Part shown: piece after piece, positions 19,901 to 31,146 of the stretch | Layout: every line of letters begins with the position of its first letter | How positions within the stretch are numbered: position 1 is the stretch's first letter | DNA from: Macrosoma leucophasiata | Taxonomy: Eukaryota > Arthropoda > Insecta > Lepidoptera > Hedylidae | Assembly: GCA_036365455.1 (NCBI GenBank) | Contig: JAWQUS010000030.1 | Coordinates: forward strand, 4,092,001-4,156,000 | Length of the DNA stretch: 64,000 nucleotides | Direction: 5' to 3' | Position numbers and translations under genes: made by a program | The notes under the pieces: model-generated | Database searches by the model: none | The model's input: only the letters and a program-made list of their open reading frames with translations | What the model was told of the DNA's origin: nothing

Positions 19901-19993
19901 GTCTGTACTTTAAAACATTATTGTCGCACAGTTACACATTGTACAGCTCTACATAATCTACATATTAAGTTCACCACTCCTAATGTAAAACTT

Positions 19994-20686
19994 GTGGACA
20001 CCAATGTTAAAATAAATGAGGAAGTATTGGAGTTAGTAGACGCTATAGTATTTCTTGGCATTACCGTGGATGCTAAATTGCAATGGGGCCCCCATATTGC
20101 CAAATTGGCCAGTAGACTTAGCTCAGCAGCATTTGCAGTAAAGAAGATAAGATTATTGACGGACGTGGAGACGGCTCGGCTGGTCTACTTTAGTTACTTT
20201 CACAGTATAATGTCCTATGGCATTTTGCTATGGAGAAATTTCGCCGACGTCAATACTATTTTTTTTTTGCAAAAGAGAGCAGTACGTGCTATCTACGGGC
20301 TCAGCCCGAGAGTGTCTCTGAGAGATAAATTTAAGGAAATAAACATTTTGACTGTTGCTTGTCAATATATATACGAAAAGTTATTGTATGTCCGGAAAAA
20401 TATTAATGAGTTTCCTACGCGAACCAATGATCATAATATGAACACAAGGAACAAATACAAGTTGTCAATGCATGTAACACGACTGCATAGAGTAATTAAT
20501 TCTTTCAGAGGTCAGTTTATACGATTCTATAATAAAGTCCCAAAAAATGTTCAAAGTCTATCTGTTAATAAATTAAAAAAAGTAATTAAAGAACGTTTAT
20601 ACAAATGTAATTACTATAAAATTTGTGAATATCTCAATGATAGTACATCTTGGGATTATAGGGATCGCTGCGTTGCTATTTCATAA
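19994..20686 (+). pseudogene. Jockey-like LINE ORF2 C-terminal fragment (230 aa)
   Basis: The frame has the features that follow the RT palm in jockey-clade elements: FLGITVDAKLQWGPHI, SSAAFAVKKIR, YFHSIMSYGILLW and LQKRAVRAIYGL. The catalytic FADD and everything upstream are missing, so this is a 5'-truncated, non-autonomous copy despite its open frame. The stop is at 20684-20686, followed by a 3' UTR that ends at 21368 with repeated TTTTGAA units, a usual jockey-type tail. Confidence 0.8.
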
Positions 20687-21368
20687 AATTGTACTTATGT
20701 TAATGGATATTGATATTGTGTATGCTCTGGCCACAAACAGATTCTTTTCATCTATAATGCTATGTATGCACTGGTAATCATAACAGTCATGCTCACTTTA
20801 ATGTCTTTGCCTTCGGCGGCGTCGTGTGACGGGTTGCTCACTTCCCTTCAAAATGGTCGAGGAGAGCAATGGCTGCCACATGCGTCATACTCGTGAACGG
20901 GTGCTGATTGTGGGGACTGGTCTGTTGTGATTTGCGGGTGTTATATTCTATCACGATATTAAGCTGTTGATGGGTATTTGCGTATGTGTTTATATGCCAA
21001 TATTTATATGCCATGGACGTTCACATTATCTTTATTCTATGTAATAATATTTGTATTAAATCTAAGGTTTTGACAAAAAAGCATCACGCTGAGTTTGTTG
21101 GGTAGCGGAGTTCTTCTCAGTAGTGCCTGCACTTGGAACTCTGCTAAGTGAATGACTATGATTATGACGAACAGTTTTTTCTTTTTCTTCTATGAAGGAA
21201 TTGAAAAATTTGATAATTAACGTATCGGTTAAATATTATTATTGGTATTTGTTAATACCTATTGAATTATTATTATAAGTCATTCTCTCTAGGTAGCTTA
21301 TAACCCGACAATGCAAAAGTGTCCTTGTAGACCAATTTGAAATAAATGATTTGAATTTTGAATTTTGA
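20687..21368 (+). mobile_element. 3' UTR of the jockey-like LINE
   Basis: Non-coding tail ending in ATTTGAATTTTGAATTTTGA. A minus-strand copy of the same UTR lies at 2850-3445. Confidence 0.65.
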
Positions 21369-21571
21369 ACGTACTAATTCTATCAAATGAGAAACACTCA
21401 TTTTTAAAATCAATGAAAAAGTAGGAATTACTCTCACGTACTCAACTGATTAGATTCTGCCGATTCGGACATATAGGGGTGGGCAATTGTGGGAGGTTCC
21501 ATACGATTTCATACAATAAAGAATTCTAAAATTCGGCTCGTTCGGCTCTAATAAGTGTGCGTTTACCTTTA

Positions 21572-22377
21572 TACTTTATTTCAAACTTCACTTTAGTTAT
21601 GGAGTGTAGATGTAATGGTACCGAAAGGGCGGTGGGGAGGTAAAGTTGACCATTTGTGGTAGAATCCTGCCATTTTGGCAGATTTCTCTCCGAAATTTTT
21701 GTTGTGGCAAATTAAACTAACGTTTCGTAAAACGTTATCGGCAGATTTCAAGGATTAAAAAAGAAAAGAAAAGAAGAATTCTTTTCTAACATTATCCTTA
21801 ACAAACATAAGTAAATTGAATTATTCTATGTATGATAATTTTCAATACGAGTAGATTATTATTTGGTACAAAAATATTTTAACACACTGGCAATATATAT
21901 TTTACGTCATATTAAGACCATAGATAAAATATAAATCACCGCGGACGAGTTCAAACAGAATACAAATACTTAGTAAGAGTTTTTTGGCGGGAAGCTTGAT
22001 TTTTTTTTTAAGTTTATTCATGACATAGATACAGAGTCTTTCAGTCGTATACATATTGAATTTCACATTTCTATAAATTAATGAATATCCACATGGAAGA
22101 TGACGATGATTAAATGCTTCCATGAGGAATATGAAGAGATGATGGGGTGGCTCCAGTAAAACGATGGGGACTTTACTAGGAGTTTTTACGAAGTTTTGGA
22201 GGCAATACGAAAAATCACTTTTCACTTCATAATAACACTTTCTTACACTCGTGAACATTATCGAATGCTTTATGATAAAAATCCCACCATTTTTACACAT
22301 AAAAACGCGACTATACACAAATTTCGAAAATATTAACACGCAGCGACACAGCTTTTTTCCGCGTTCCCGCCAAAACC
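21572..22377. other. Unassigned stretch with one 145-codon frame on -
   Basis: The minus frame 21902-22339 is open but rich in K, L, F and I with no recognised domain. It may belong to the repeat that also occurs near 25354. It is not called as a gene. Confidence 0.35.
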
Positions 22378-22610
22378 CCTCGAGTTGAAGTCGCGGGAAG
22401 CTTGAAAGATGCGTGTGTTGCTATTATTTTATTTCGTTATTTGGTGTATTTTTGAGCTATATTAAATAAAGTTGGTGGCATTTTGTTTGATAAAGGCTTA
22501 TTACAGTGCTCGTGTGTAGTGAAATAGAATAACAGTGCGAAAACACGTTCTTTCCATCGAAAATCGGTCTTTTTTCCGGGTTGCTTCCAAAACTTCATTG
22601 TACGTTGCTT
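22378..22610. repeat. Repeat B, first copy
   Basis: About 200 bp matches 25354-25552, including TTGGCGGGAA-type start, AAAGTTGGTGGCATTTTGTTTG and GAATAACAGTGCGAAAACAC. Both copies are in the same orientation, about 3 kb apart. Class unknown. Confidence 0.6.
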
Positions 22611-22914
22611 AATATATCACATTCACACACACATACACACACACACACAGTAATATACGTGACATTTATTATTGATTTAAATTTTTGGTTCTGTTGTTTT
22701 GGTTAATCCCACATACTTATTTTGGTGTGTTGCCATAAATTTACTTTTATATTCTCCCTAATTTCGTAGACATATAAGTTTTTGTTCTAACAGTGTTCGA
22801 ATTGACAATAAGCCATAACAAAATATAAAATGGCTTTGGTAATTCTTTCCAAGATGGTGTACAATAAAGAATATTGTTATTATAGAAAAAAAGGGAAAGA
22901 AAAATTTGACTTCG

Positions 22915-22985
22915 GGCAGGAATCGAACCTGTAACCTCAGGATAATCAGTCCAGCCGCTTTACCTCTAAGCTACAGAGGTCCCAC
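22915..22985 (-). repeat. tRNA-like sequence (SINE head or tRNA pseudogene)
   Basis: The minus strand shows an A-box-like TAGCTTAGAGGTAAAGCGG and a B-box GGTTCGATTCC at the right spacing. An anticodon-like arm GGACTGATTATCC would place GAT at the anticodon. The acceptor stem has mismatches, so a working tRNA is unlikely. Confidence 0.4.
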
Positions 22986-23404
22986 ACCAATGCGTCAAAC
23001 TTTGCCTTCCTTTTTTTATTTTTAACCGATTGAGGGTGGGTAAACGACATCCATTGATAACTAATTATTAGCTTTACAACCGATATTTTACTTTGCAGTT
23101 TATACAATATCGTTAAGATATTTATCAATATCGCTGTGCTCTTAATAATTGAAATATTTTATTTTTCGCAATAAAACACGCGAGTGAACTTTAGAAATTA
23201 AAGAAAAAATGGAAAATAATTTTTACTCGCATGTGTTATTGCGAAAAATAAAATATTACAAATATTGTTGTAGTTGATGTGCAAGAACTATGTTCATAAA
23301 AGTTTTGGAGACATAACCGACTATTTCGCTGGAAGCACTGCTAGCTTATCGAAATCGATTTCATGTGTTAATACTAAGAACTTAAACTAATCGATTTCCA
23401 ATTT
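22986..23404. other. AT-rich non-coding stretch
   Basis: No supported feature. A segment near 23160-23250 repeats ACGCGAGTGAAC/ACTCGCATGTG-like pieces around AATAAAATA in mirrored order. Confidence 0.35.
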
Positions 23405-23600
23405 AAAGAAGCGTCGGCTGTATCGCCGCCATGTTGAATATGGTTGAAAATGATAAAATCGTTTGAATTTAATGTGGTAGTTACTCTAAAATATATACTT
23501 GAATAAATTAATTGTATTTTTTTCGGCTTCTTCTTTAATTTACCCATTTTTTGAGGACGTGCACGAACTAGAGCCGAGCTCGCAACATCTCCTTTGGTAC
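23405..23600. repeat. Repeat C, first copy
   Basis: About 190 bp from GTCGGCTGTATCGCCGCC to GCTCGCAACATCTCCTTTG is repeated at 55063-55253. The mariner fragment follows immediately in this copy but not in the other. Confidence 0.65.
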
Positions 23601-23604
23601 TTAC

Positions 23605-24180
23605 ACGTTTTCAATCCGGAAATTTTGATGTCAAAGATGCACCTCGCTCTGGTCCTGGTCTGGCCCTATTACGGATAAAATGGATGCCATTTTTGAAAAA
23701 GTGGAGCAAGATCGACATATCAGTAGTTACGACGTAGCTGAAGAACTGAGAATTGATCACAAAACAGTTTTGGCGCATTTGAAAAAAGCTGGGTACAAAA
23801 AAAAGCTCGATATTTGGGTACCTCACGAGCTCACTGAAAGAAACTTAATGAACCGTGTACTCATTTGTGATTCTTTATTACGACGTAATAATATAGTCCT
23901 GACCTTGCACCTTCAGATTTCCATCTGTTTCGGTCTCTTCAGAATTCTTTATGCAATGTTAGGTTAACATCACCAGAGGACTGCCAAATCCACTTGTCGC
24001 GGTATTTTGATGAGAAGTCCCAAAATTTTTATAGTAATGGGATCATGTCCCTTATTACAAGATGGCAAAAGGTTATCGAACAAAATGGTACATACATACT
24101 TTAGTTAAATTTAAATAAACTATATTAAAAAATGTTTTGAATTATCTTAAAAAATGGGAAGAATCTTTTTCCCCAACCTA
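23605..24180 (+). pseudogene. Internally deleted mariner transposase fragment
   Basis: Frame pieces read DAIFEKVEQDRHISSYDVAE and LTERNLMNRVLICDSLLRR, nearly identical to the longer mariner at 48015-49257. The copy lacks the N-terminus. After the codons for LLRRN it jumps to the PDLAPSDFH region near the C-terminus, losing all of the DDE core between. The 3' TIR (CTTTTTCCCCAACCT) remains at 24165-24179. Confidence 0.8.
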
Positions 24181-25089
24181 ATATATAATCTGGTATACTT
24201 TATTCCATGTGTCAGAGGCTTAACTTTTCAGTGATATGTGTCAGTACATCTGCATTTAAATCGAGATCTAGAGATCTCAATGTTTAAAAAGTTATCTATA
24301 GGCTGCAGTTTTCATTTATTCGGTACCCACTTATCGATGTGAACTTGTTGATCATATTTTGCCGGTGTATGTTGCTTACTTTTAATGTTTTAAGGGCTAG
24401 TATTAAAAATGGTCGAGACCCTTCTGAACTTAGTATTTCCGTTCATTCCACGGAAGTACTAACATTCCCGCATTCTGACATTTCATTACAGGACACTAAC
24501 ATATTATTATTTTATAATGATTTATGTTTTGATATTTATAATTTGAATAATAAAGCCATAATCACACTGAAACTCTTAGTGTTATTTAACTATTTTTTAC
24601 ACGCAAATATTGAATGCCTTACCTGATACAGCAATCGTTCTGATAAACTATCTATAAGATCGCGGCCAAAGAAATAATACGCTGTAGATGATGTTCTATA
24701 GTGCTAGCTGTGAATACTCTAGAACCTAGATTATTCACAGCTCGCAGCATAATAAATGCTAATTCATGGTTACCTATTTCAAATTAAGTACATTTTCTCA
24801 ATATGTTGATCTTTCAGCAAAATGTATATAATTAATTGAATGGTAAGTGCTCATGTTTTAATTCATCATTAAATCTATTCGTTTCAATTCAACAAATCTG
24901 AATAAAAGTAAAGTGCTTAGGAATGTTTAACATAAAAACTTGCCGAGATATAGTAAATGATTAGGAAGAAAATTGGGAAACCTTATTTACTAGCAACACT
25001 CATGATTTCATATTGCTGTCTCATGAGCGGCCACATGCTGGCTACCACAGACGAATAACCAATACTGGCTACATATATTATAATTTATT
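24181..25089. other. Non-coding stretch with a 11-bp inverted repeat
   Basis: AT-rich. Arms AGCTGTGAATA (24706-24716) and TATTCACAGCT (24732-24742) form a hairpin with a 15-base loop. The frame at 24339-24626 shows no recognisable domain. Confidence 0.4.
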
Positions 25090-25330
25090 TCAAGTTTAAA
25101 ATTACGCAGACGCTAAATCAAATATTTAAAACTTCTTAATTTATGTTCCTAATTTTTTTAATATGGCAATTATGCGCGTTGAATCGCCCCCTTCCGTGGA
25201 AAGATCGAACTTATTTCTGGCTATCTTTTCCTTTTTAATGAAAAATGTACTAAGCAAAGAGAGTAGTATATTCTGTGCACAGAGTACATTTTATCTATGT
25301 TCTGTGGTACTAAGTGAAACGACCCTGTTT
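25090..25330. repeat. Repeat D, first copy
   Basis: From AAAATTACGCAGACGCTAAA to GTGAAACGACCCTGT, this matches 53385-53552 in the same orientation. This copy carries about 65 extra bases before the last block. Confidence 0.6.
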
Positions 25331-25353
25331 GAGCCTTAGGATAAGTACCTAAG

Positions 25354-25552
25354 GGAGTTTTGGCGGGAACCTTGAAAGAGGCGTATGGTGCTCTTATTTT
25401 ATTTCATTTTCTTGGTGTATTTTTAAGTTATATTGAATAAAGTTGGTGGCATTTTGTTTGATATAAGTTTATTACAGTGCCCGTGTATAGTGAAATAGAA
25501 TAACAGTGCGAAAACACGACCTTTCAGGTTGCCTTCAAAACTTCATTGTAAA
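25354..25552. repeat. Repeat B, second copy
   Basis: Second copy of the sequence at 22378-22610, starting at GTTTTGGCGGGAACCTTGAA. Confidence 0.6.
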
Positions 25553-26790
25553 TGTTCTGGTAAAGTAGCCATCGCTTTACTCGAATAACTTGATTGTAAC
25601 TCACTTGACTGACATATTATACTTGATAACTTATATACTTAATACTTACATATAATGCTATATTATACTAACTTTTACGCTGCTTAAATAAATACGGAAT
25701 ATCGTTTTACTTGACACTGGCAATATGCGTAATAGCGATGCCATAACAAAAAAAATAAAAAGTACCTAAGTCTAAGTTGTTAAATTGTGTGTGAATTTAT
25801 TGTTGTTATGGACTCCATGACTCCACTCGGTTTAAAAAATAAAGGTTTTCTAGATAGTTAGTTTGCCACATTAATTGCCACTTACCAAAGTTACCAATTT
25901 TCCCTCAAATTAACGAATTTGCTTTTGTTTGTTTGCCATTTTGTTGTAGTTCTGTTTCGCGCGTGTTAGCCTTCGAGTCTCAAGTTGGTAGTTCGTGCTC
26001 CAGATTTTTATGCAATTTACAAGGTAAATACAGTGTTTTGTGCTTCAAAGCTATTGTGCTGGTTGGATTTGTATATTTCGATGTATTTTCACCATCTTGA
26101 AACTCCAACATCTGTAAGTTAGGTATTTTATTCTATTTTACGGTTTTTACGTGATTATTATGTGGGTATGATATAAATCGGCAGCTAACCCATTTACAAC
26201 AATTATTTACTCAACTTATACCATAAATCAATAAATAACACGCTAAAATGTTTTAAGAAAAGTGCATGTAGTAGTAGGGTCGGTAGCTCGACAGTTAGTT
26301 ACACAGCCTACTCGTACACAGTTTATCCAATCCACACAATTTTTTGTCCAATGTAAAGTTGCTGCCCTCTGTACACAATATAAAGATGCCCCTAGGGTAG
26401 GGATGTTCCGATACCATCAAAGTATCTATACCTGCTTAGATTATTAGTTCTCAAATCATTGATAGATCATCTGTTACGAACGGTGAAGAAGTGGTATTAA
26501 ATTGACACAACCTTATAGATGAGATATGTGTCGATAAATAAACCGGAGCTGTACAAACAAATTATAACTTCTAATATATTTTCTCCAGACAACAAGGGTG
26601 AGCATTAGGGGGTTCTTTAAAATAATATAACTTTGAATTGACATTCGACAATCTGCCAGCAAGTTTATCTTCAAGCGGAGAACTAAAGATTTTCTTATAA
26701 GGTCACTTGATTTATGATTTAGGTTTCACACAATCATCATCGTTATTATAATATTTATTTATATATTGTAATATATATGTTTAACGTAAC
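25553..26790. other. Non-coding stretch without a supported gene
   Basis: Mostly AT-rich. The short frame at 26262-26447 has no recognised motif. Confidence 0.4.
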
Positions 26791-26796
26791 GTAACG

Positions 26797-27108
26797 TAAC
26801 TTCACGCCTGTAATCCCCGAAGGGATAGGCAGAGGTAAATGCATGCATTTAATCATACATGCAAACACCCACGACTTGCTGGTTACGTTTTGGCCCATGT
26901 AACAGGTGGCGAACCTGTTGCCACCTCCGGGCACATTACCAAACTCCGGGGTACTGGGAAACTTCCAGAAAATGGAAAAATCCCAATAGAAGCAGAGATA
27001 AAGGATTTTAGACCGTTATCTCTAATATCCCCCGACCCGGGAATCAAACCCAGGACCTCCAGCGTAATAGTAGTGGCCTGCTACCACTACGCTACTGAGG
27101 CAGTTGTA
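26797..27108 (-). repeat. tRNA-derived SINE, near full length
   Basis: The minus strand starts CTCAGTAGCGTAGTGGTAGC (A box) and has GGTCCTGGGTTTGATTCCC (B box). The body matches the SINE at 17062-17375. It ends at 26797 next to a short GTAAC repeat. Confidence 0.75.
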
Positions 27109-27429
27109 TGAGATATATGTTTATTCATATATATGTGTGGTTTTATATAAAATATGTATCTATATTATTCAATTTATTTATTGATTGTATAGTTAGTTTA
27201 GTTTTTCAATACTTAAATAGTTAATTATTATATTTATGTTATGTTGCACCCCTACAACTTATTTTACACAACCCCAAGGTTTACTGTAAGAGAATGCCTA
27301 GTGGCATTAAGTCCACCATGTGTACGATATGCTTAAAAGGGTAAATAAATAAATGAATCTCTCACAGCCCAACAGTATTCCAATTCTGCCAGCTTCCTCG
27401 ATATACTGCCTCAGTGCATTCTGAATCCC
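27109..27429. other. AT-rich non-coding stretch
   Basis: No supported feature. Confidence 0.4.
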
Positions 27430-27700
27430 ATCAAGAGGGGATGTTAGACGGTTTGATGAAGACTTTCAAAGGGACTATTTCTGCTGATTTTGTTATGTAT
27501 GTCCTTGTTACACCCACTCCTGTTTTGGTCGAGGGTACTATACAAATGGTCCCGTTAGGTAGGTCCAACTTTGAAAAAAAGGTCAATCGCCGAATCCAAC
27601 TTGGATGAGCAGCATTTGGTAAGCTGCGATTCATATTCTTGTCCAATCTACTGCAGTGTCTAAAAAGGAAGTAGTCAATTGAAATGTTACTTATTTAGGA
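27430..27700 (+). mobile_element. RTE-like LINE reverse transcriptase fragment
   Basis: The frame ends in FEKKVNRRIQLG; past the stop the same frame continues AAFGKLRFIFLSNLLQ. This is the thumb-side segment found between the RT palm and the AETW block of lepidopteran RTE-like polyproteins. It is a short, broken remnant. Confidence 0.5.
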
Positions 27701-28059
27701 CTTACCTTGCGTTTTTCAGTTGACACAATTTATTTTCTTAATGTCTAGGGGAGGTTGGTGAAATCTTAAGTTCAAGTTTGTGGGTCGCCACCCTTATCCC
27801 CCAGCCGCCATGTTGGAAAAAGGGGTGCAAAGGGTTTTTTGCGTTATATCTCATATACTAGCAACCCTACCAAAAATTTCATTAAATTTGCTACAATTTT
27901 TATTTTTAATATTTTTATCATCAAGTGACCAACAAAAAAGTTATATGTATTTAAGCAAAAATAAGTTATTTTTTTTACATGTTTCCTTTTGGAAGTTATA
28001 ACTTGTTTTCAGTTATTTGTTGTTGTCCTAAGTTAAGACCCATAAAAAAATAAAAAAAT
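27701..28059. other. Non-coding stretch, nothing recognised
   Basis: AT-rich, no supported feature. Confidence 0.4.
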
Positions 28060-28290
28060 CTGTCTGCCACCATTAAGTGAAATGTATATTGGGAAATGCG
28101 GTGGTACTCGTAGGACCTGGAGCTCCGTCACTGAAGCTCTACCACTGTATATAACCAACCTGGAACATGATAATGGTTTACGTTGGAGTAAACCGATAAC
28201 CACTTACTGGCAGGTTGAATAGTTAACATCGAGCTCGTTCATTGGAGCTCATCAACGTACATTACCACCAAATACATTAGCGTTACAACC
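28060..28290 (-). repeat. Interspersed repeat family A, rearranged copy
   Basis: Family blocks GGAGCTCCGTCACTGAAGCT and CTACCAC are present on the minus strand. A second, partly repeated set (GAGCTCGTTCATTGGAGCTC) follows. Confidence 0.5.
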
Positions 28291-29676
28291 ACCATTTTTA
28301 TGTAATTATAATATTCAATTTATCAAAACTAGACCGCTTGCAACCTCACTAAGAGTTTATCCAACTGCTTCTCGAGGAGGGGTTATGGGTGAGGAGGGGA
28401 AATCGGTCGGGACGTAGAAGTGTCCATTCTATACGTAGTATCATTATACAGGGTTAAATATATCTAATGCATAAATCGTCAGAGGTGAGTTAGGTACGTT
28501 AAGACTAACAACTTTTGTTCTATGACTTTTGCCAAAACGCAGTACATCACATGATAAGAAATAAAATTGTTTCAAATGGGACTTCTGTCAATTGTTAGCA
28601 CTACATTTCATAGGTATATTTTATATAGGTACAGACGTCAGCTGTTTACGTAGCGTGAAGTTTAGAAGTATTAGAACTGCAAATTCTATTTACTATTTTT
28701 TGTATGGTAAAAAAAATATTGAATTAGAAAAAGTTGCATAACAAAAGGCTCCCTTTAAGAATTATGCGCTGGTTACAAATAACCCTGTATACATATTCTC
28801 TGCTAACGCCACCAAAGCCACCAATGTCACCAACGCCACCAACACCATCACCAATGACACCAACACTACCAACGCCACTAACGGAGTCAACGCTACCCAT
28901 CCACAATCCACCTGTGAAAACCGCGTTCAAATCCGAAAAGTAGTTTCGAAGTATATCATACCAAACAGACAGACAAAAATTCCGAAAATTTGATATTTCG
29001 GTGTCTGTTACTTTTCTTCAATTGCCCCCTATCAGTTTCTTGGAATAATGTTTAATGTGTATCTACATTACATAAGACACTCGGTTTATTATAATAATAC
29101 CTATCACTACATCACTTCACTTCATACCTATCTACCTATTATATAGAAAAGTCCCCCTATTTTCTATGTCTTGGAAAGTAGTGTACGGTTTTTTTTTTCC
29201 TGTTTGAAATGTTAGAAAGAGGGTTTTCTGAGGAAGGTCCTCTGAACTTATCAATTTCGTAATTATATTTACCGAGATAGGTATCACAGTTTTTGACAAA
29301 GAAGTCGGCCGCGTCCCCACAATATAATAAATGCTACCCATGCGAAGCCGGGGCGGGTCGCTAGTGTATTGATAAAATACACGGGATATGTATACAGTAT
29401 GTATGTGTAAATACCTCAATTATACATATACATATTAATACCCGAACTTACGCTATCTTGTTTTACGAAAATTCCGAGGTCCGCTCGGTCAGTGTTCGGT
29501 TTACGAGAAGTTCGAGTACATAATTGATTTATTTTTTCAGCCAAAAGACCAATAAATTAGTAATTTGCGTAGTAGGTACCTACCTAGTATTTATAAGCAG
29601 AGGTGATTTACGCGAATTCGACTTGCACTGCTATCGCTTTGTCCCACCCATCGCGTAAGTTCGAGGTATTACTCCA
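28291..29676. other. Non-coding stretch with a small minisatellite
   Basis: No gene. A degenerate 9-base repeat lies at 28805-28890. The frame at 29132-29419 on - has no recognised domain. Confidence 0.4.
28805..28890. repeat. Degenerate 9-bp minisatellite
   Basis: Units like GCCACCAAC vary by point changes over about 85 bp. Read on + they give a Pro/Thr repeat, and on - a Gly/Val repeat, but no gene context supports either. Confidence 0.6.
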
Positions 29677-30013
29677 TCTATACTATTCTATACAAATAAA
29701 TAAAATTGGAGTGTCTGTTGTATTATATTAATAACCGCTTTTTACTTGATGCATATGTATATATCACGGACCACAGTACATATGCCAAAACAACATTTTT
29801 TTCCATTTTTGTCTGTCTGTCTTTCTGTTTGTCTGTCCCCTACCTCCCAGCCCTGTCTGTTTGTTTGTCCCGGCTAATTTCAGGAATATTCCTGGCCTGG
29901 GAGGCTGGACCGATTTTGACGAGATAGCTTATGTAATAAGGAGTAACTTAGGCTACTTTTATTCTAGCTGCGCCCACGACTTTGACCGGGTAGACTGTCG
30001 CGGTCACAGCTAG
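29677..30013 (+). mobile_element. Non-autonomous Helitron, complete
   Basis: Starts TCTATACTATTCTATACAAA after a host A (29676) and ends CACAGCTAG at 30013 before a host T. The subterminal stem TGACCG...CGGTCA lies just before the end. The interior has a CTGT-rich run (29808-29840) and no coding. BEL element 2 is inserted three bases further on. Confidence 0.75.
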
Positions 30014-30020
30014 TAGGTAT

Positions 30021-30447
30021 TGTCGTGGGGCGCTCTTCTAGCGAGCTATGATGCAGTGACGTACGTACTGCACCTGCGAACCACCACGACCGTAATGTGC
30101 GGGCGTTTGAATGTACGGGCGGACCTATTGTCCGTCCGGCGCCGGATGCCCGCTCGTAGTGTTGACACCGATGGCAGTATACGCCGGTCTGGATCTGCGC
30201 CGCCAGTGAGAGGGGTGGAGGTGCGGGGAAGGGGTGTTTCAGTAAAGAAACAATCGGTTACATGTGATATGACCGAAAAGCAGGCCAGCCAAGCCTTGGT
30301 AACCCTACCCCGACGACCTAATTCTATCGTAGAATCACTGGGGTCTTCCAGTCTTCCAGTCTTCCAGGTTCACTTTTTCTTCTTGTTACTTCACTTGTTT
30401 TCACTTGTTTTCACTTGTTTTCACTTGCTGGAGACCATGTCATACTT
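30021..30447 (-). repeat. 3' LTR of BEL element 2, distal piece
   Basis: It corresponds to 39182-39608 of the 5' LTR with no indel (constant offset 9161). It ends with ATGTCATACTT, the left copy of the target duplication made by the insertion that split the LTR. Confidence 0.9.
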
Positions 30448-30591
30448 AGAATGTCATCACTTTTCCAGCGCGCGAAGCGCGCGGTCGTGGTTCGGGATTC
30501 GATGCTTGCATCCTAACCCGGGCCTATCTGCCCCCGATGCAACGGGGGCGTGATCAAATTATTTGGAGAGTGGATCGGTACTCAGGGGGTG

Positions 30592-30639
<48 letters not shown>

Positions 30640-30755
30640 TTATTTATTTATTTATTATTATTATTATTTTTTTTTTTTTGTTATTATTTTTTTAAATTTT
30701 TTTTTTTTTTTTTATTTTTTATTTATTTATTATTTTTCTTTTTTTTTTTTATTTT

Positions 30756-30789
<34 letters not shown>

Positions 30790-31146
30790 CCCCCTCCCCT
30801 CCTGAGTATTTCACCTTACATTTTTTCCCTGATTTCCTCTGTAGGTTGGGGTGCCGCGCCGCTACTCAGACCTAAGTCGGGCGACACGGCCGCCACCTCG
30901 TCCGGCACTGCCTTACCTCGACGGTCGGGGCTTGAATCCGGCCGGTAGGCGGGGCTTGAACCCGCCCAAAAAGCCGGGGATTGGGGAGGCCTGGTGGTGA
31001 TGGTTTGTGTGTGGTGTGTTGTGTTACCGTGTACTATATTGAACCGGGGCACAGGGGCCCACGGCGGCGACGGGGTTGTGACCCCGACTCTATGAGTTCT
31101 CGGTGATTTGGGGGGGGAGGAGTTCGCGTGGCAATGGCCGCCCGTA
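30448..31146 (-). mobile_element. LINE-like insertion inside the 3' LTR
   Basis: About 699 bp is flanked by the 11-bp duplication ATGTCATACTT (30437-30447 and 31147-31157), a length and style typical of LINE-mediated insertion. On the minus strand it has a 78-codon frame (30816-31052), a long A-rich tract (T-rich on +, 30597-30790), then a GC-rich tail with CCCCCG/CGGGGG and GCGCGC/GCGCGC hairpins. It is probably a 5'-truncated non-LTR element or a LINE-mobilised SINE. The family was not identified. Confidence 0.65.
30597..30790. repeat. T-rich low-complexity tract
   Basis: Almost pure T with interspersed A. It corresponds to an A-rich tract on the minus strand inside the LTR insertion. Length may be affected by assembly. 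Confidence 0.9.

Larger units (their letters stand above)
19125..21568. mobile_element. PIF/Harbinger-like TIR element with nested LINEs
   Basis: Inverted ends AGGTGAACGCACACTTAT (19125) and AGGTAAACGCACACTTAT (reverse strand from 21568) extend over about 38 bp, sharing GCCGAACGAGCCGAA. They are flanked by TTA on both sides (19122-19124 and 21569-21571), the 3-bp duplication typical of PIF/Harbinger and ISL2EU-type elements. No transposase is present. The interior is mostly two LINE 3' ends, so this is a non-autonomous element enlarged by insertions. A ~19-bp unit reading ACCGCGCTGAAGGAATCG repeats two to three times near 19220-19265. Confidence 0.7.

Noticed and set aside
21902..22339. 145-codon minus-strand frame
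   Set aside because: Low-complexity K/L/F/I-rich peptide next to repeat B, with no motif or homologue I can name. Kept only as an unassigned frame.
26839..27111. 90-codon frame, and its counterpart at 46502-46753
   Set aside because: Both are translations through the tRNA-derived SINE body; the similarity between them is repeat identity.
30020..30553. 177-codon frame, also at 39181-39711
   Set aside because: It lies in LTR sequence of BEL element 2 on the strand opposite to the element's gene, and diverges exactly at the LTR insertion point.
30550..30948. Open frames rich in phenylalanine (132 and 80 codons)
   Set aside because: They are translations of the T-rich tract at 30597-30790.
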